A stretch of 43,631 bases of DNA from M0108 sp964523415 (GCA_964523415.1 CAZFZB010000009.1:1-43631), one strand, 5' to 3'; positions 34,485 to 42,131 are shown, numbered from the stretch's first letter. Numbers and translations are program-made. Notes: generated by a model from the letters alone, not told the origin.

Positions 34485-35768
34485 TCAGGCGCCCTCGACC
34501 AGGCCCCTGCCATGTTCGATGTAGTGTAGGAACTCATGGCGGTAATGCTTAAGGAAGCTTTGTACCGGCATGGCCGCCGCATCTCCCAGGGCACAAATGG
34601 TACGACCTCCGATATGACCCGCCACGGAATCGAGGAGTTCAAGATCTTCCGGCCTGCCCTGCCCATGAAGGATGCGGTGCAGAACCCGCGCCAGCCAACC
34701 CGTACCCTCGCGGCAAGGTGTGCATTGGCCGCAAGACTCGGCCGCATAGAAATGTGCCAGGTTCGCCAGCACCTTGACCATGTCGGTACCCTCGGCCATG
34801 ACGATCACGGCACCTGAACCCAGCATGGAACCTACCTTGGCAATGGCGTCATAGTCCATAGTAACGCCCATCATTATTTCCCCCGGTACCACCGGGGTCG
34901 AAGACCCACCAGGGATCACCGCCTTGAGTTTCCGTCCACCCTTGACACCACCTGCCATGGCTAGCAATTCCTTAAAGGGGGTACCGAGGGGAACCTCGAA
35001 ATTGTTCGGCTTCTCAACGTGCCCCGTCACGGAGAAAAGCTTGGGACCGCCATTGTTGGGTAATCCCTGCTCCAGGAACCACTGGCCTCCTCGCTCCAGA
35101 ATCACCGGTACCGAGGCCAGGGATTCGGTGTTATTGATGGTGGTAGGCTGGCCATAGAGGCCCACTTGGGCCGGGAAAGGCGGCTTGAATCGGGGCTGGC
35201 CCTTCTTTCCCTCCAGAGATTCCAGTAGCGCCGTCTCCTCCCCGCAAATATAGGCACCGGCACCTAAATGGACATAAAGATCGAAATCAATGCCACTGCC
35301 TTCGATGTCACGGCCTAGCAATCCCGCCTGATAGGCCTCCCTAAGGGCACCTTCAAAGCGGGCAGTCGGTTCGTAAAATTCACCCCGGATATAGTTGTAG
35401 CCTACCGTGGCACCCATGCAATAACCCGCGATAGCCATGCCCTCGATAAGCTGATGGGGATTGTAGAGGAGTATATCCCGGTCCTTGCAGGTGCCCGGTT
35501 CACCCTCGTCCGAATTGCAGACCAGATACTTTTGGCCCGGCTCTTTACGCGGCATGAAGCTCCATTTGAGCCCAGTCGGAAAGCCAGCCCCACCACGGCC
35601 GCGGAGATTGGAGAGCTTCATCTCCTTGATAAGGCTTTCTGGATCTGGCCGCTTGCGAAGGATGTGCTCCCACTGGGAATAGCCACCAACGCTCCGGTAA
35701 GTAGCCAGCGTCCAAGGCTGATCCAAATGCAGGGTACGGAAGCAAACCCTGTTGTGATGCTTGTCCAT
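34485..35768 (-). CDS. nuoF: NADH-quinone oxidoreductase subunit F
   Basis: NADH-oxidising flavoprotein subunit of complex I (427 aa) with FMN and one 4Fe-4S cluster. Motifs visible are the NADH-binding GRGGAGFPTGLKW, the FMN-binding region CNSDEGEPGTCKDRDI, GAGAYICGEETALLESLEG, and the cluster motif ESCGQCTPCREGTGW. It starts at ATG 35768; its A overlaps the nuoE stop codon (TGATG), so translation is coupled. Confidence 0.98.
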   Translation of the reverse strand: MDKHHNRVCFRTLHLDQPWTLATYRSVGGYSQWEHILRKRPDPESLIKEMKLSNLRGRGGAGFPTGLKWSFMPRKEPGQKYLVCNSDEGEPGTCKDRDILLYNPHQLIEGMAIAGYCMGATVGYNYIRGEFYEPTARFEGALREAYQAGLLGRDIEGSGIDFDLYVHLGAGAYICGEETALLESLEGKKGQPRFKPPFPAQVGLYGQPTTINNTESLASVPVILERGGQWFLEQGLPNNGGPKLFSVTGHVEKPNNFEVPLGTPFKELLAMAGGVKGGRKLKAVIPGGSSTPVVPGEIMMGVTMDYDAIAKVGSMLGSGAVIVMAEGTDMVKVLANLAHFYAAESCGQCTPCREGTGWLARVLHRILHGQGRPEDLELLDSVAGHIGGRTICALGDAAAMPVQSFLKHYRHEFLHYIEHGRGLVEGA

Positions 35769-36298
35769 CAGCCCATCCCCTCGATCAGCTTGTCCAGGGC
35801 CTCCGGGGTCATCCCCTCATGGTAGGTGTGACCTACCAACACCGCCGGAGCATGCCGACAGGCGCCCAGACATTCCGCCTCCTTGAAGGTGAAGCGACCA
35901 TCAGCGCTGGTCTGCCCGGGTTTGAGGCCATATTTGTCCTCGACATGGGCGATGAGTTCTTCCGAACCATTCAACATACAAGAGATGCTGTTACAGACGC
36001 AGACCTTTACCTTGGACGTGGGCTCAAGGTCATACATGTTGTAAAAGGTCGCTACCTCATAGACAGCGATGGCCGGCATATCCAGGTAGCTGGCGACGTC
36101 ATCCATCAGTTCCCGGGACAACCAGCCGCCATTCCAATCCTGAACCAGGGTCAGGGCTGGCATGACGGCAGACTGTTTCCACTCGGCTGGGTATTTGGCG
36201 ATGTGGTCATCAATCGCGGCGCGAACGCTGGCGTCAAAGAGATCCTTTTTGGATTCTTGTGGGACCGGAACGGTCAGGGGTGCGCTTCTGAAGCTCAT
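35768..36298 (-). CDS. nuoE: NADH-quinone oxidoreductase subunit E
   Basis: Thioredoxin-like 2Fe-2S subunit (176 aa), partner of NuoF at the NADH end. Cluster ligands are CVCNSISC and the later CLGACRHAP. The FYNMYDLEPTSKVKV segment is typical. It overlaps nuoD by 1 nt at its start (TGATG) and nuoF by 1 nt at its end, so the nuoD-E-F genes are tightly coupled. Confidence 0.97.
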   Translation of the reverse strand: MSFRSAPLTVPVPQESKKDLFDASVRAAIDDHIAKYPAEWKQSAVMPALTLVQDWNGGWLSRELMDDVASYLDMPAIAVYEVATFYNMYDLEPTSKVKVCVCNSISCMLNGSEELIAHVEDKYGLKPGQTSADGRFTFKEAECLGACRHAPAVLVGHTYHEGMTPEALDKLIEGMG

Positions 36299-37557
36299 CA
36301 GCGGTCAATCTCCCCAAATACGATGTCCATGGTGCCGATGATGGCCACCACGTCCGCCAGCATATGCCCGCGCGCCATCTCGTCCATGGCCGAAAGATGG
36401 GCAAAGCCCGGGGCACGGACCTTGACGCGGTAGGGCTTGTTGGCCCCATCCGAAACCAAATAGACACCGAACTCCCCCTTGGGGGCCTCTACCGCAGCAT
36501 AGACCTCGCCCGCGGGGGGGCAATAGCCCTCGGTGAAAAGCTTGAAGTGATGAATGAGGGCTTCCATATCGTCTTTCATCTCAGCACGGGGAGGCGGCGC
36601 CACCTTGTGGTCGTCGATCATGACCGGGCCTGGGTTCGACTTCAGCCAATCAACGCACTGCTTGATGATTCGATTGGACTGACGCATCTCCTCGACGCGT
36701 ACCAGATAGCGATCATAGCTATCGCCGTTTTGCCCCACGGGGATATCGAAATCCACCAAGTCATAGGCAGCATAGGGTTGTTTCTTGCGTAAATCCCAGG
36801 CGATACCGGAACCCCTGATCATGGGCCCGGTGAATCCCAGTTGGAGGGCACGTTCCGGGGAGACAACGCCAATACCCACGGTCCGCTGTTTCCAGATGCG
36901 GTTATCCGTCAGCAAGGTCTCGTACTCATCGACGTATCCCGGAAAACGCCGCGTGAAGTCTTCTATGAAGTCAAGAAGCGAGCCTTGACGGGCCTCGTTA
37001 CGGCGGGCGAAATCCTCCACGCTGTGCCACTTGCTGGGCTCCTCGCGATAACGGGGCATCTGTTCCGGCAGGTCACGGTAGACTCCGCCCGGCCGATAAT
37101 AGCCCGCATGCATGCGCGCGCCGGAGACCGCCTCATAACAGTCCAGAAGATCTTCGCGTTCACGAAAGCAGTAGATAAACATGGTCATGGCGCCCACGTC
37201 CAGGCCATGAGTCCCAAGCCACAACAAGTGGTTGAGAAGACGAGTAATTTCGTCGTACATGGTCCGAATATATTGGGCGCGGATTGGCGCCTCGATACCC
37301 AGCAGGCGCTCGATGGCCAGGACATAGCCATGTTCGTTACAGAGCATGGACATATAGTCCAAGCGGTCCATGTAGCCAATGCTCTGGTTATAGGGCTTGG
37401 TCTCCGCCAGTTTCTCGGTACCCCGATGAAGCAACCCGATATGCGGATCGGCCCTGACGATCACTTCGCCATCCATCTCGAGCACCAGACGTAAGACGCC
37501 ATGGGCGGCGGGATGTTGGGGCCCAAAGTTCAGGGTATAATTGCGAATCTCAGGCAT
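36298..37557 (-). CDS. nuoD: NADH-quinone oxidoreductase subunit D
   Basis: The 49-kDa-type subunit (419 aa) lining the quinone cavity, related to hydrogenase large subunits. It begins MPEIRNYTLNFGPQHPAAHG with the quinone-pocket His segment, followed by GLLHRGTEKL, YMDRLDYMSMLCNEH, and the C-terminal DIVFGEIDR. The start is ATG at 37557, with AGGA upstream and an 8-nt overlap with nuoC; an in-frame start at 37578 is less likely. nuoC and nuoD are separate genes, unlike the E. coli fusion. Confidence 0.97.
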   Translation of the reverse strand: MPEIRNYTLNFGPQHPAAHGVLRLVLEMDGEVIVRADPHIGLLHRGTEKLAETKPYNQSIGYMDRLDYMSMLCNEHGYVLAIERLLGIEAPIRAQYIRTMYDEITRLLNHLLWLGTHGLDVGAMTMFIYCFREREDLLDCYEAVSGARMHAGYYRPGGVYRDLPEQMPRYREEPSKWHSVEDFARRNEARQGSLLDFIEDFTRRFPGYVDEYETLLTDNRIWKQRTVGIGVVSPERALQLGFTGPMIRGSGIAWDLRKKQPYAAYDLVDFDIPVGQNGDSYDRYLVRVEEMRQSNRIIKQCVDWLKSNPGPVMIDDHKVAPPPRAEMKDDMEALIHHFKLFTEGYCPPAGEVYAAVEAPKGEFGVYLVSDGANKPYRVKVRAPGFAHLSAMDEMARGHMLADVVAIIGTMDIVFGEIDR

Positions 37558-38260
37558 GGGGGCGGTCCTGCGAGGCATCGCCGAAGCGGCTATCAGCGCG
37601 AATCACGCGCGCCACCAGGACGCGGGGCTCAATAGTGACCGGTTCATAAACCACCCGGGCAAGATCGGGGTCGTAGCGCATCTCCACATGACCCGAGACC
37701 GGGAAATCCTTACGGAAGGGGTGACCAACAAAGCCATAATCAGTGAGGATGCGGCGAAGATCCGGATGACCGCGATAGAGAATCCCAAACAGATCGAAGG
37801 CCTCGCGCTCAAACCAGTTGGCGACATTCCAGATGTCCACTACTGAATCCACCATGGGCTCCGCACCGGAGAGTTCGACGCGGATACGCAGACGACGGTT
37901 GTAACGCAGGGACAGCAAATGATAAACCGACGCGAATCGTCCAGGAGCATCGGCCGCGACTCCTTGCTCCCTGTCGACACCTCGCCCAAAGCCGGTGCTA
38001 GAGGCCGTCTCCGTTTCCCACTCGGATTGGCCGTAGGCGCCAAAATCGACCCCACACACATCCGTGAGCTGGTCAAAAAGAAAATCCGGATGATCACGGA
38101 GAAGCTGGGCGAACTGGTGCCAAGTCTCCGCCTGGGTGACTAACGTTATCTCCCCACGACTGATCTCCAGATGGTAGTCCCTACCCGCGAAGTGGCGGTC
38201 AATTGCATCTGCGAGGGCATCCTGTCGCGCGTCGCCGGTTCTCGATTCCTGATGTGACAT
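37550..38260 (-). CDS. nuoC: NADH-quinone oxidoreductase subunit C
   Basis: The 30-kDa-type peripheral subunit (236 aa). The conserved core near the C-terminus is WYEREAFDLFGI-like (here NWFEREAFDLFGILYRGHP), with LRRILTDYGFVGHPFRKDFP, the family signature. A low-complexity insert around residues 80-105 (ETETASSTGFGRGVDREQG) is not part of the core and looks lineage-specific. It starts 13 bp after nuoB. Confidence 0.95.
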   Translation of the reverse strand: MSHQESRTGDARQDALADAIDRHFAGRDYHLEISRGEITLVTQAETWHQFAQLLRDHPDFLFDQLTDVCGVDFGAYGQSEWETETASSTGFGRGVDREQGVAADAPGRFASVYHLLSLRYNRRLRIRVELSGAEPMVDSVVDIWNVANWFEREAFDLFGILYRGHPDLRRILTDYGFVGHPFRKDFPVSGHVEMRYDPDLARVVYEPVTIEPRVLVARVIRADSRFGDASQDRPHA

Positions 38261-38273
38261 GACGAGTGGCTGC

Positions 38274-38750
38274 TCAGCGGGCTATGGTATTGGTGCGACA
38301 AATCTTGTTCTGCAACTGCAGGATACCGTAAAGCAAGGCCTCGGCCGTGGGTGGACAGCCCGGTATATAAATATCGACTGGAACAATGCGGTCGCAACCG
38401 CGCACCACCGAATAGGAATAATGGTAATAGCCGCCCCCATTGGCACAAGAACCCATGGAGATTACCCAACGCGGCTCCGCCATCTGGTCATAGACCTTAC
38501 GCAAGGCGGGGGCCATCTTATTGCAAAGGGTGCCCGCCACGATCATGACGTCTGATTGGCGCGGGCTGGGCCGGAAAATCATGCCGAAGCGGTCGAGATC
38601 ATAACGGGCAGCACCAGCCTGCATCATCTCCACGGCGCAACAGGCAAGCCCAAAGGTCATGGGCCACATGGATCCGGTACGGGCCCAATTGATGAGCTTG
38701 TCGGCCGTGGTGGTGATCACGCCCTGCTCAAGGATACCAGCTATTCCCAT
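38274..38750 (-). CDS. nuoB: NADH-quinone oxidoreductase subunit B
   Basis: Carries 4Fe-4S cluster N2, the last electron carrier before quinone (158 aa). Ligands are the tandem cysteines in GLACCAVEMM, then GTLCNKM region and GSCANGGG with IPGCPPTAE. I start at ATG 38750 (MGIAGILEQGVITTTADKL), preceded by AAGGGGG at 8 nt. This overlaps the end of nuoA by 10 nt. An in-frame start at 38771 would add seven residues. Confidence 0.97.
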   Translation of the reverse strand: MGIAGILEQGVITTTADKLINWARTGSMWPMTFGLACCAVEMMQAGAARYDLDRFGMIFRPSPRQSDVMIVAGTLCNKMAPALRKVYDQMAEPRWVISMGSCANGGGYYHYSYSVVRGCDRIVPVDIYIPGCPPTAEALLYGILQLQNKICRTNTIAR

Positions 38751-39097
38751 TCCAGTGCCCCCTTCTTCCACTCATAGACGAAACCGACCACGAGGATAGC
38801 CAGGAACAGCACCATGGCCATGAAACCAACCAGCCCCAAGCCTTCCAAGGCGACGGCCCAGGGAAAGAGGAAGGCAATTTCCAAGTCAAAAATAATAAAA
38901 AGGATGGCAACCAGATAATAGCGCACATCAAACTTGAGTCGAGCGCTTTCAAAGGCCTCAAACCCGCATTCGTAGGGGCTATCCTTGGCGATGTCAGGAC
39001 GCCGCTCCCCCAAGACAAAGCCCGCAACCAGGGCGCCCCCCCCCACCAGCAAGCCGATGACCATGAAAATCAGGATTGGAAGGTAGTTTTCTAGCAC
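38741..39097 (-). CDS. nuoA: NADH-quinone oxidoreductase subunit A
   Basis: First gene of the operon: small membrane subunit A (118 aa, three helices). The conserved region is DSPYECGFEAFESARLKFDV with the loop cysteine, then RYYLVAILFIIFDLEIAFLFPW. The start is GTG at 39097 (MLENYLPILIFMV), with AAGGGGA about 6 nt upstream. A good promoter lies 55-84 bp upstream. Confidence 0.96.
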   Translation of the reverse strand: MLENYLPILIFMVIGLLVGGGALVAGFVLGERRPDIAKDSPYECGFEAFESARLKFDVRYYLVAILFIIFDLEIAFLFPWAVALEGLGLVGFMAMVLFLAILVVGFVYEWKKGALEWE

Positions 39098-39151
39098 CCA
39101 CTTCCCCTTGCTTTTAGCTTGTTATTGGAGCAAACCCAACGCGGATGGCGA

Positions 39152-39181
39152 AGTCTAGTGCAGCCCCTGAAAGGATGTCAA
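39152..39181 (-). promoter_or_regulatory. Sigma-70-type promoter of the nuo operon
   Basis: On the minus strand, consensus -35 TTGACA (39176-39181) and -10 TAGACT (39152-39157) have an 18-bp spacer. The predicted start near 39145 gives a leader of roughly 48 nt before nuoA. It lies between the terminator of the tRNA-Leu unit and nuoA, so the operon has its own promoter. Confidence 0.72.
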
Positions 39182-39251
39182 GCTGAAAAGTCCGCGCTTT
39201 AAAAAAGAAAATCAGAGGGTTACCGATTACTGAATCACGAACCAGAAATCC

Positions 39252-39291
39252 AAAAAAAGGGGGCAGGCCCTGAAACGACCTGCCCCCTTTT
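39252..39291 (-). terminator. Intrinsic terminator after tRNA-Leu
   Basis: GGGGGCAGG (39259-39267) pairs with CCTGCCCCC (39279-39287); flanking AAAA/TTTT extend the stem to 13 bp. On the minus strand seven T residues follow the stem, a classic rho-independent terminator only a few bases after the tRNA CCA end. On the plus strand the T tract is four bases. Confidence 0.92.
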
Positions 39292-39295
39292 GGTT

Positions 39296-39380
39296 TGGTG
39301 CCGACGGCCGGAGTCGAACCGGCACGGCTTGCGCCACTACCCCCTCAAGATAGCGTGTCTACCAATTCCACCACGTCGGC
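39296..39380 (-). tRNA. tRNA-Leu (anticodon GAG)
   Basis: A class II tRNA with long variable arm. The acceptor GCCGACG pairs with CGTCGGC. The anticodon stem CTATC/GGTAG (one T-G pair) holds loop TTGAGGG, anticodon GAG (reads CUC/CUU). The variable arm TGGCGCAAGCCGT-like stem is present and the T-arm is GCCGG-TTCGACT-CCGGC. CCA is encoded (39296-39298). It starts 10 nt after the secG stop codon, so it is probably processed from the tpiA-secG transcript. Confidence 0.96.
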
Positions 39381-39390
39381 AATAAATGCA

Positions 39391-39870
39391 TCATTCCTTG
39401 GGAGCCACAGGGGCGGGGACCGGAGATTCCGGTACCTGGGGGACCACCACCTCGACTTCCTTAATAACCTCAACCGGTGCCGGCACTGGCGGAATCTCGG
39501 AAGATACCTTCGTGCTTATCACTGGCGGGGGCACCTGTCCAGGACTAGGCGCCTCACTCGGCTTAACCGCCTCACCCGGTTTAGCCAAGGGTGCCACCGG
39601 AGCCTGATCCAACCGATCCATGAGACCCACCGGGGCACCCACTTGGGAGGCATAATAAGCCAGAACCATGCTGGTGATAAAAAACAATGCCGCCAGAATG
39701 CCGGTGGTACGGGAAAGGAAATTACCAGAACCCCGCGCTCCAAAAACGGTTGCCGACGCGCCACTACCAAAGGCTGCGCCCATATCGGCACCCTTACCGT
39801 GCTGAATCAATACCAGCCCAATGAGCCCGATGGCCAGAAAGAGATGAACTACGGTCAGAATGATCTGCAT
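39391..39870 (-). CDS. secG: Preprotein translocase subunit SecG
   Basis: Inner-membrane accessory subunit of the SecYEG channel. The 159-aa product has two hydrophobic segments (MQIILTVVHLFLAIGLIGLVL and TGILAALFFITSMVLAYYA) separated by the conserved HGKGADMGAAFGSGAS loop. The last 75 residues are a proline- and valine-rich tail (PVAPLAKPGEAVKP, VEVIKEVEVVVPQ). The tail makes it longer than E. coli SecG (110 aa) and is probably disordered. It starts 7 bp after the tpiA stop codon. Confidence 0.95.
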   Translation of the reverse strand: MQIILTVVHLFLAIGLIGLVLIQHGKGADMGAAFGSGASATVFGARGSGNFLSRTTGILAALFFITSMVLAYYASQVGAPVGLMDRLDQAPVAPLAKPGEAVKPSEAPSPGQVPPPVISTKVSSEIPPVPAPVEVIKEVEVVVPQVPESPVPAPVAPKE

Positions 39871-39877
39871 GTCAGAA

Positions 39878-40639
39878 TTACAAGCTAGCGTGCGCGGCCT
39901 GGCAGATTCCCAGGAAGTCCTTGGCTACCAAGGCGGCCCCACCGATCAAGCCGCCATCGATATCAGGCTTGGCCATCAATTGGACTGCATTTTCGGGCTT
40001 CATGCTGCCTCCGTAAAGAATTCGCAACCCCTCCGCAACACCAGCATCGTGAGCGGCAACGCGACTCCGAATGAAGGCATGTACCTCTTGGGCCTGCTCG
40101 GGTGTGGCCGTTTTGCCGGTACCGATGGCCCATACGGGCTCGTAGGCGATCACTCCATCCGCCAAGGCACCTGCTCCCTGGCCCTCGATAACCGCATCCA
40201 ACTGGCGAGCGATCACGGCCTCAGTTACGCCTTGCTCCCGTTCCTCGAGGGTCTCACCTACGCAGAGAATGGGCTTCAGACCCGCAGCACGTGCCACGGC
40301 GAACTTCGCCGCCACCATAACATCATCCTCGCCGTAAAGCGTTCGGCGTTCCGAGTGGCCGACGATGACATAGGTACAACCGAAATCCAACAGCATGGAG
40401 CCCGCGATCTCACCGGTGAAGGCTCCGGATAATTGGCTGGATAGGTTCTGCCCACCCCAGCCAATAGCCGTACCGGAAAGTTCTGCCTGGACCTGGGGTA
40501 TGTAGATAAAGGGCGGGCAAACCGCCACCTCGCACTTGGCCACCCCTGCCACGCCAGACTTTACCCCCGCCAGCAGCTCACGCACGCTCGCGATGGAACC
40601 ATTCATTTTCCAGTTACCGGCAACCAAGGGCTGTCGCAT
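39878..40639 (-). CDS. tpiA: Triosephosphate isomerase
   Basis: TIM-barrel enzyme interconverting dihydroxyacetone phosphate and glyceraldehyde 3-phosphate. The 253-aa length is normal. The N-terminal VAGNWKMNGS holds the catalytic Lys, VIVGHSERR the catalytic His, and AYEPVWAIGTGKTATPEQ the catalytic Glu and flexible loop. The C-terminal phosphate-binding ILYGGSMKPEN and GLIGGAAL are present. A GGGAGGT site precedes the ATG. It heads the tpiA-secG-tRNA-Leu unit. Confidence 0.98.
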   Translation of the reverse strand: MRQPLVAGNWKMNGSIASVRELLAGVKSGVAGVAKCEVAVCPPFIYIPQVQAELSGTAIGWGGQNLSSQLSGAFTGEIAGSMLLDFGCTYVIVGHSERRTLYGEDDVMVAAKFAVARAAGLKPILCVGETLEEREQGVTEAVIARQLDAVIEGQGAGALADGVIAYEPVWAIGTGKTATPEQAQEVHAFIRSRVAAHDAGVAEGLRILYGGSMKPENAVQLMAKPDIDGGLIGGAALVAKDFLGICQAAHASL

Positions 40640-40668
40640 GAGAACCTCCCGCCTTTCAAGAACGCGGA

Positions 40669-40697
40669 AAGATAGCGGGTTAGCTGGTTAAATGCAA
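40669..40697 (-). promoter_or_regulatory. Candidate tpiA promoter
   Basis: On the minus strand, TTGCAT (40692-40697) and TATCTT (40669-40674) are separated by 17 bp. Transcription would start about 25 bp before the tpiA ATG, just leaving room for its GGGAGGT site. Confidence 0.6.
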
Positions 40698-40768
40698 TCG
40701 CAATATCTCGAACGTAGCCTCTCCGAAGGCCATTTTCCAGGAGTGCTCCATGCATTACACTCTCAGCT

Positions 40769-41245
40769 ATGGCGACCAAATCCAAACCCAAGAACCCACA
40801 GTCCAACATCGCCCTCAACAAGAAGGCGGGTCATGACTACTTCATCGAGCAACGATATGAGGCCGGCCTGAGCCTTCAAGGCTGGGAGGTCAAGAGTGCC
40901 CGGGCTGGGCGAGTGCAACTCCGCGAGAGTTATGTCCGGATCATCCAGGGCGAGGCCTTTCTCCTGGGTTGTCATATGTCAGCCCTCGCCAGCGCCTCCA
41001 CCCACATCACCCCGGATCCGGTACGCAACCGCAAATTGCTGCTTAAGCGCAGTGAGATCCACCGCCTGATTGGACTGGTCGAACGCTCGGGCTATACCCT
41101 GGTACCTACCGCCATGTACTGGAAGCGGGGCCGGGCCAAGCTTGAAATCGGACTCGCCAAGGGCAAAAAGCTCCACGATAAGCGCGAAAGCGAAAGGGAC
41201 AGGGATTGGCTGCGGGAGAAGGATCGACTTTTCAAACAGAAGTAA
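40769..41245 (+). CDS. smpB: SsrA-binding protein SmpB
   Basis: RNA-binding partner of tmRNA in trans-translation (rescue of stalled ribosomes). The 158-aa product has the conserved ALNKKAGHDYFIEQRYEAGL start, LQGWEVKSARAGRVQLRESYV, GCHMS, RKLLLKRSEI, and the C-terminal GLAKGKKLHDKRESERDRDW, which becomes helical in the decoding centre. There is no clear ribosome binding site before the ATG at 40769; TACACT lies only 7 nt upstream. It is divergent from tpiA, and its partner ssrA lies directly downstream across the scaffold gap. Confidence 0.97.
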   Translation: MATKSKPKNPQSNIALNKKAGHDYFIEQRYEAGLSLQGWEVKSARAGRVQLRESYVRIIQGEAFLLGCHMSALASASTHITPDPVRNRKLLLKRSEIHRLIGLVERSGYTLVPTAMYWKRGRAKLEIGLAKGKKLHDKRESERDRDWLREKDRLFKQK

Positions 41246-41282
41246 TAGACCATCCTGGATGATTTCCGTGGATGATTTCCGT
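41228..41282 (+). repeat. 55-bp sequence repeated exactly on the other side of the gap (left copy)
   Basis: These 55 bases include the last codons of smpB and are identical to 41383-41437. The copy also ends in two tandem 13-bp units GGATGATTTCCGT (41257-41269, 41270-41282). Position directly against both ends of the N run suggests overlapping contig ends rather than a biological repeat. Confidence 0.95.
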
Positions 41283-41382
41283 NNNNNNNNNNNNNNNNNN
41301 NNNNNNNNNNNNNNNNNNNNNNNNNNNNNNNNNNNNNNNNNNNNNNNNNNNNNNNNNNNNNNNNNNNNNNNNNNNNNNNNNN
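41283..41382. other. Assembly gap (100 N)
   Basis: Exactly 100 undetermined bases, the conventional length for a gap of unknown size. Because both flanks carry the same 55 bp, the true gap may be of negative size, with the contigs simply overlapping. In that case smpB and ssrA are separated by about 0.24 kb minus the gap and the repeat, that is by roughly 85 bp. Confidence 0.97.
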
Positions 41383-41437
41383 CTTTTCAAACAGAAGTAA
41401 TAGACCATCCTGGATGATTTCCGTGGATGATTTCCGT
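41383..41437 (+). repeat. 55-bp sequence flanking the gap (right copy)
   Basis: Identical to 41228-41282, including the smpB 3' end with its TAA stop codon and the double 13-bp unit. Its last base is the first T of the putative ssrA -35 element. Confidence 0.95.
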
Positions 41438-41465
41438 TGCCCGGGAACTCAGCCCTCTTTATACT
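41437..41465 (+). promoter_or_regulatory. ssrA promoter
   Basis: TTGCCC (41437-41442) and TATACT (41460-41465) are separated by exactly 17 bp. The predicted start near 41472 lies about 12 nt before the mature tmRNA 5' end, fitting a short leader removed by RNase P. Confidence 0.75.
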
Positions 41466-41483
41466 TTCCAACGAGAAGACTCG

Positions 41484-41843
41484 GGGGGCGACATGGCTTT
41501 CGACGTGGGTTGCGAACCCTGGGGTGCATGCCGAGGTGCGGGGTACCTCGTAAATCCATCCGCAAATCAACAGTTGCCAACGACGACAACTACGCTCTCG
41601 CCGCCTAAACCGGCGAGCCTCTGACCGTTCTCTGCCCATGGGGAGCGGGTTTCAGGGGTAACAACACACGGGATCGCGGTGACGGGGGTCCGGACCTGAT
41701 CCGCTAAAACCCAATTCGGAATCGCTGACCGAGCGCCCTGCCCTTCGGGCGCTGGAAGGTTAAAAATAATAGACAGGGCTATGCATGTAGATCTCTAGGC
41801 AGAGGACTTGCGGACGCGGGTTCGATTCCCGCCGCCTCCACCA
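41484..41843 (+). ncRNA. ssrA: Transfer-messenger RNA (tmRNA)
   Basis: Acts both as tRNA-Ala and as mRNA to release stalled ribosomes and tag the nascent protein for degradation. The 5' end GGGGGCG pairs with CGCCTCC before the 3' A-CCA, and the T-arm GGG-TTCGATT-CCC is present, forming the tRNA-like domain. The tag reading frame at 41576-41608 encodes ANDDNYALAA followed by TAA, very close to the E. coli tag ANDENYALAA. The internal CGCCCTGCCCTTCGGGCG hairpin belongs to the pseudoknot region. Length 360 nt is normal. It lies just downstream of smpB, has its own promoter and a clear terminator, and is complete despite the nearby gap. Confidence 0.97.
41576..41608 (+). other. tmRNA proteolysis-tag reading frame
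   Basis: Resume codon GCC at 41576, ten codons reading ANDDNYALAA, and a TAA stop. The C-terminal ALAA is the part recognised by ClpXP and related proteases (family knowledge). Confidence 0.95.
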
Positions 41844-41850
41844 AGTACCA

Positions 41851-41899
41851 GAAAAACCCGCCAATTAACCGCATCCGGTTAGTAAGCGGGTTTTCTTTT
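41851..41899 (+). terminator. Intrinsic terminator of ssrA
   Basis: AAAACCCGC (41853-41861) pairs with GCGGGTTTT (41886-41894), with an inner AACCG/CGGTT hairpin, and is followed by CTTTT. It begins 10 nt after the tmRNA CCA end. Confidence 0.9.
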
Positions 41900-41945
41900 A
41901 TGCTGGTTATTACCGGCTCCAATTATCCCAAGCCAACAAGGAACG

Positions 41946-41973
41946 AAAACGCAAAACGTAAAACGTAAAACGT
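41946..41973 (+). repeat. Four tandem copies of a 7-bp unit
   Basis: One AAAACGC followed by three AAAACGT units. It is short enough to be slippage-prone. No protein-binding role can be assigned from sequence. Confidence 0.85.
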
Positions 41974-42103
41974 ATCAATAAAAACAATAAGTTATACTAG
42001 AACCACCCACCGGGCTAGATTTCTTGTTGCTCTTCCTATAAGTTGCGCCCTGTCATTGTCGTCTGCGCCTTATGTAAGGTCACCCCTAAGCTTTATCTGA
42101 TGC

Positions 42104-42131
42104 GAAAAAGTCAGACAGGTCTGACTTTTTC
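42104..42131. repeat. Perfect 13-bp inverted repeat (palindromic hairpin)
   Basis: GAAAAAGTCAGAC and GTCTGACTTTTTC are separated by AG. The oligo-A/oligo-T ends make it look like a bidirectional intrinsic terminator, but no adjacent gene needs one. It also resembles dispersed REP-type palindromes; whether other copies exist cannot be seen in this window. Confidence 0.7.

Noticed and set aside
41283..41484. tmRNA truncated by the assembly gap
   Set aside because: The 5' acceptor strand at 41484 pairs fully with the 3' end, and a promoter lies between the gap and the gene, so ssrA is complete.
41414..41608. A 64-codon frame ending in ANDDNYALAA treated as a protein gene
   Set aside because: Only the last ten codons are translated, as the tmRNA tag; the rest is structural RNA and upstream sequence.
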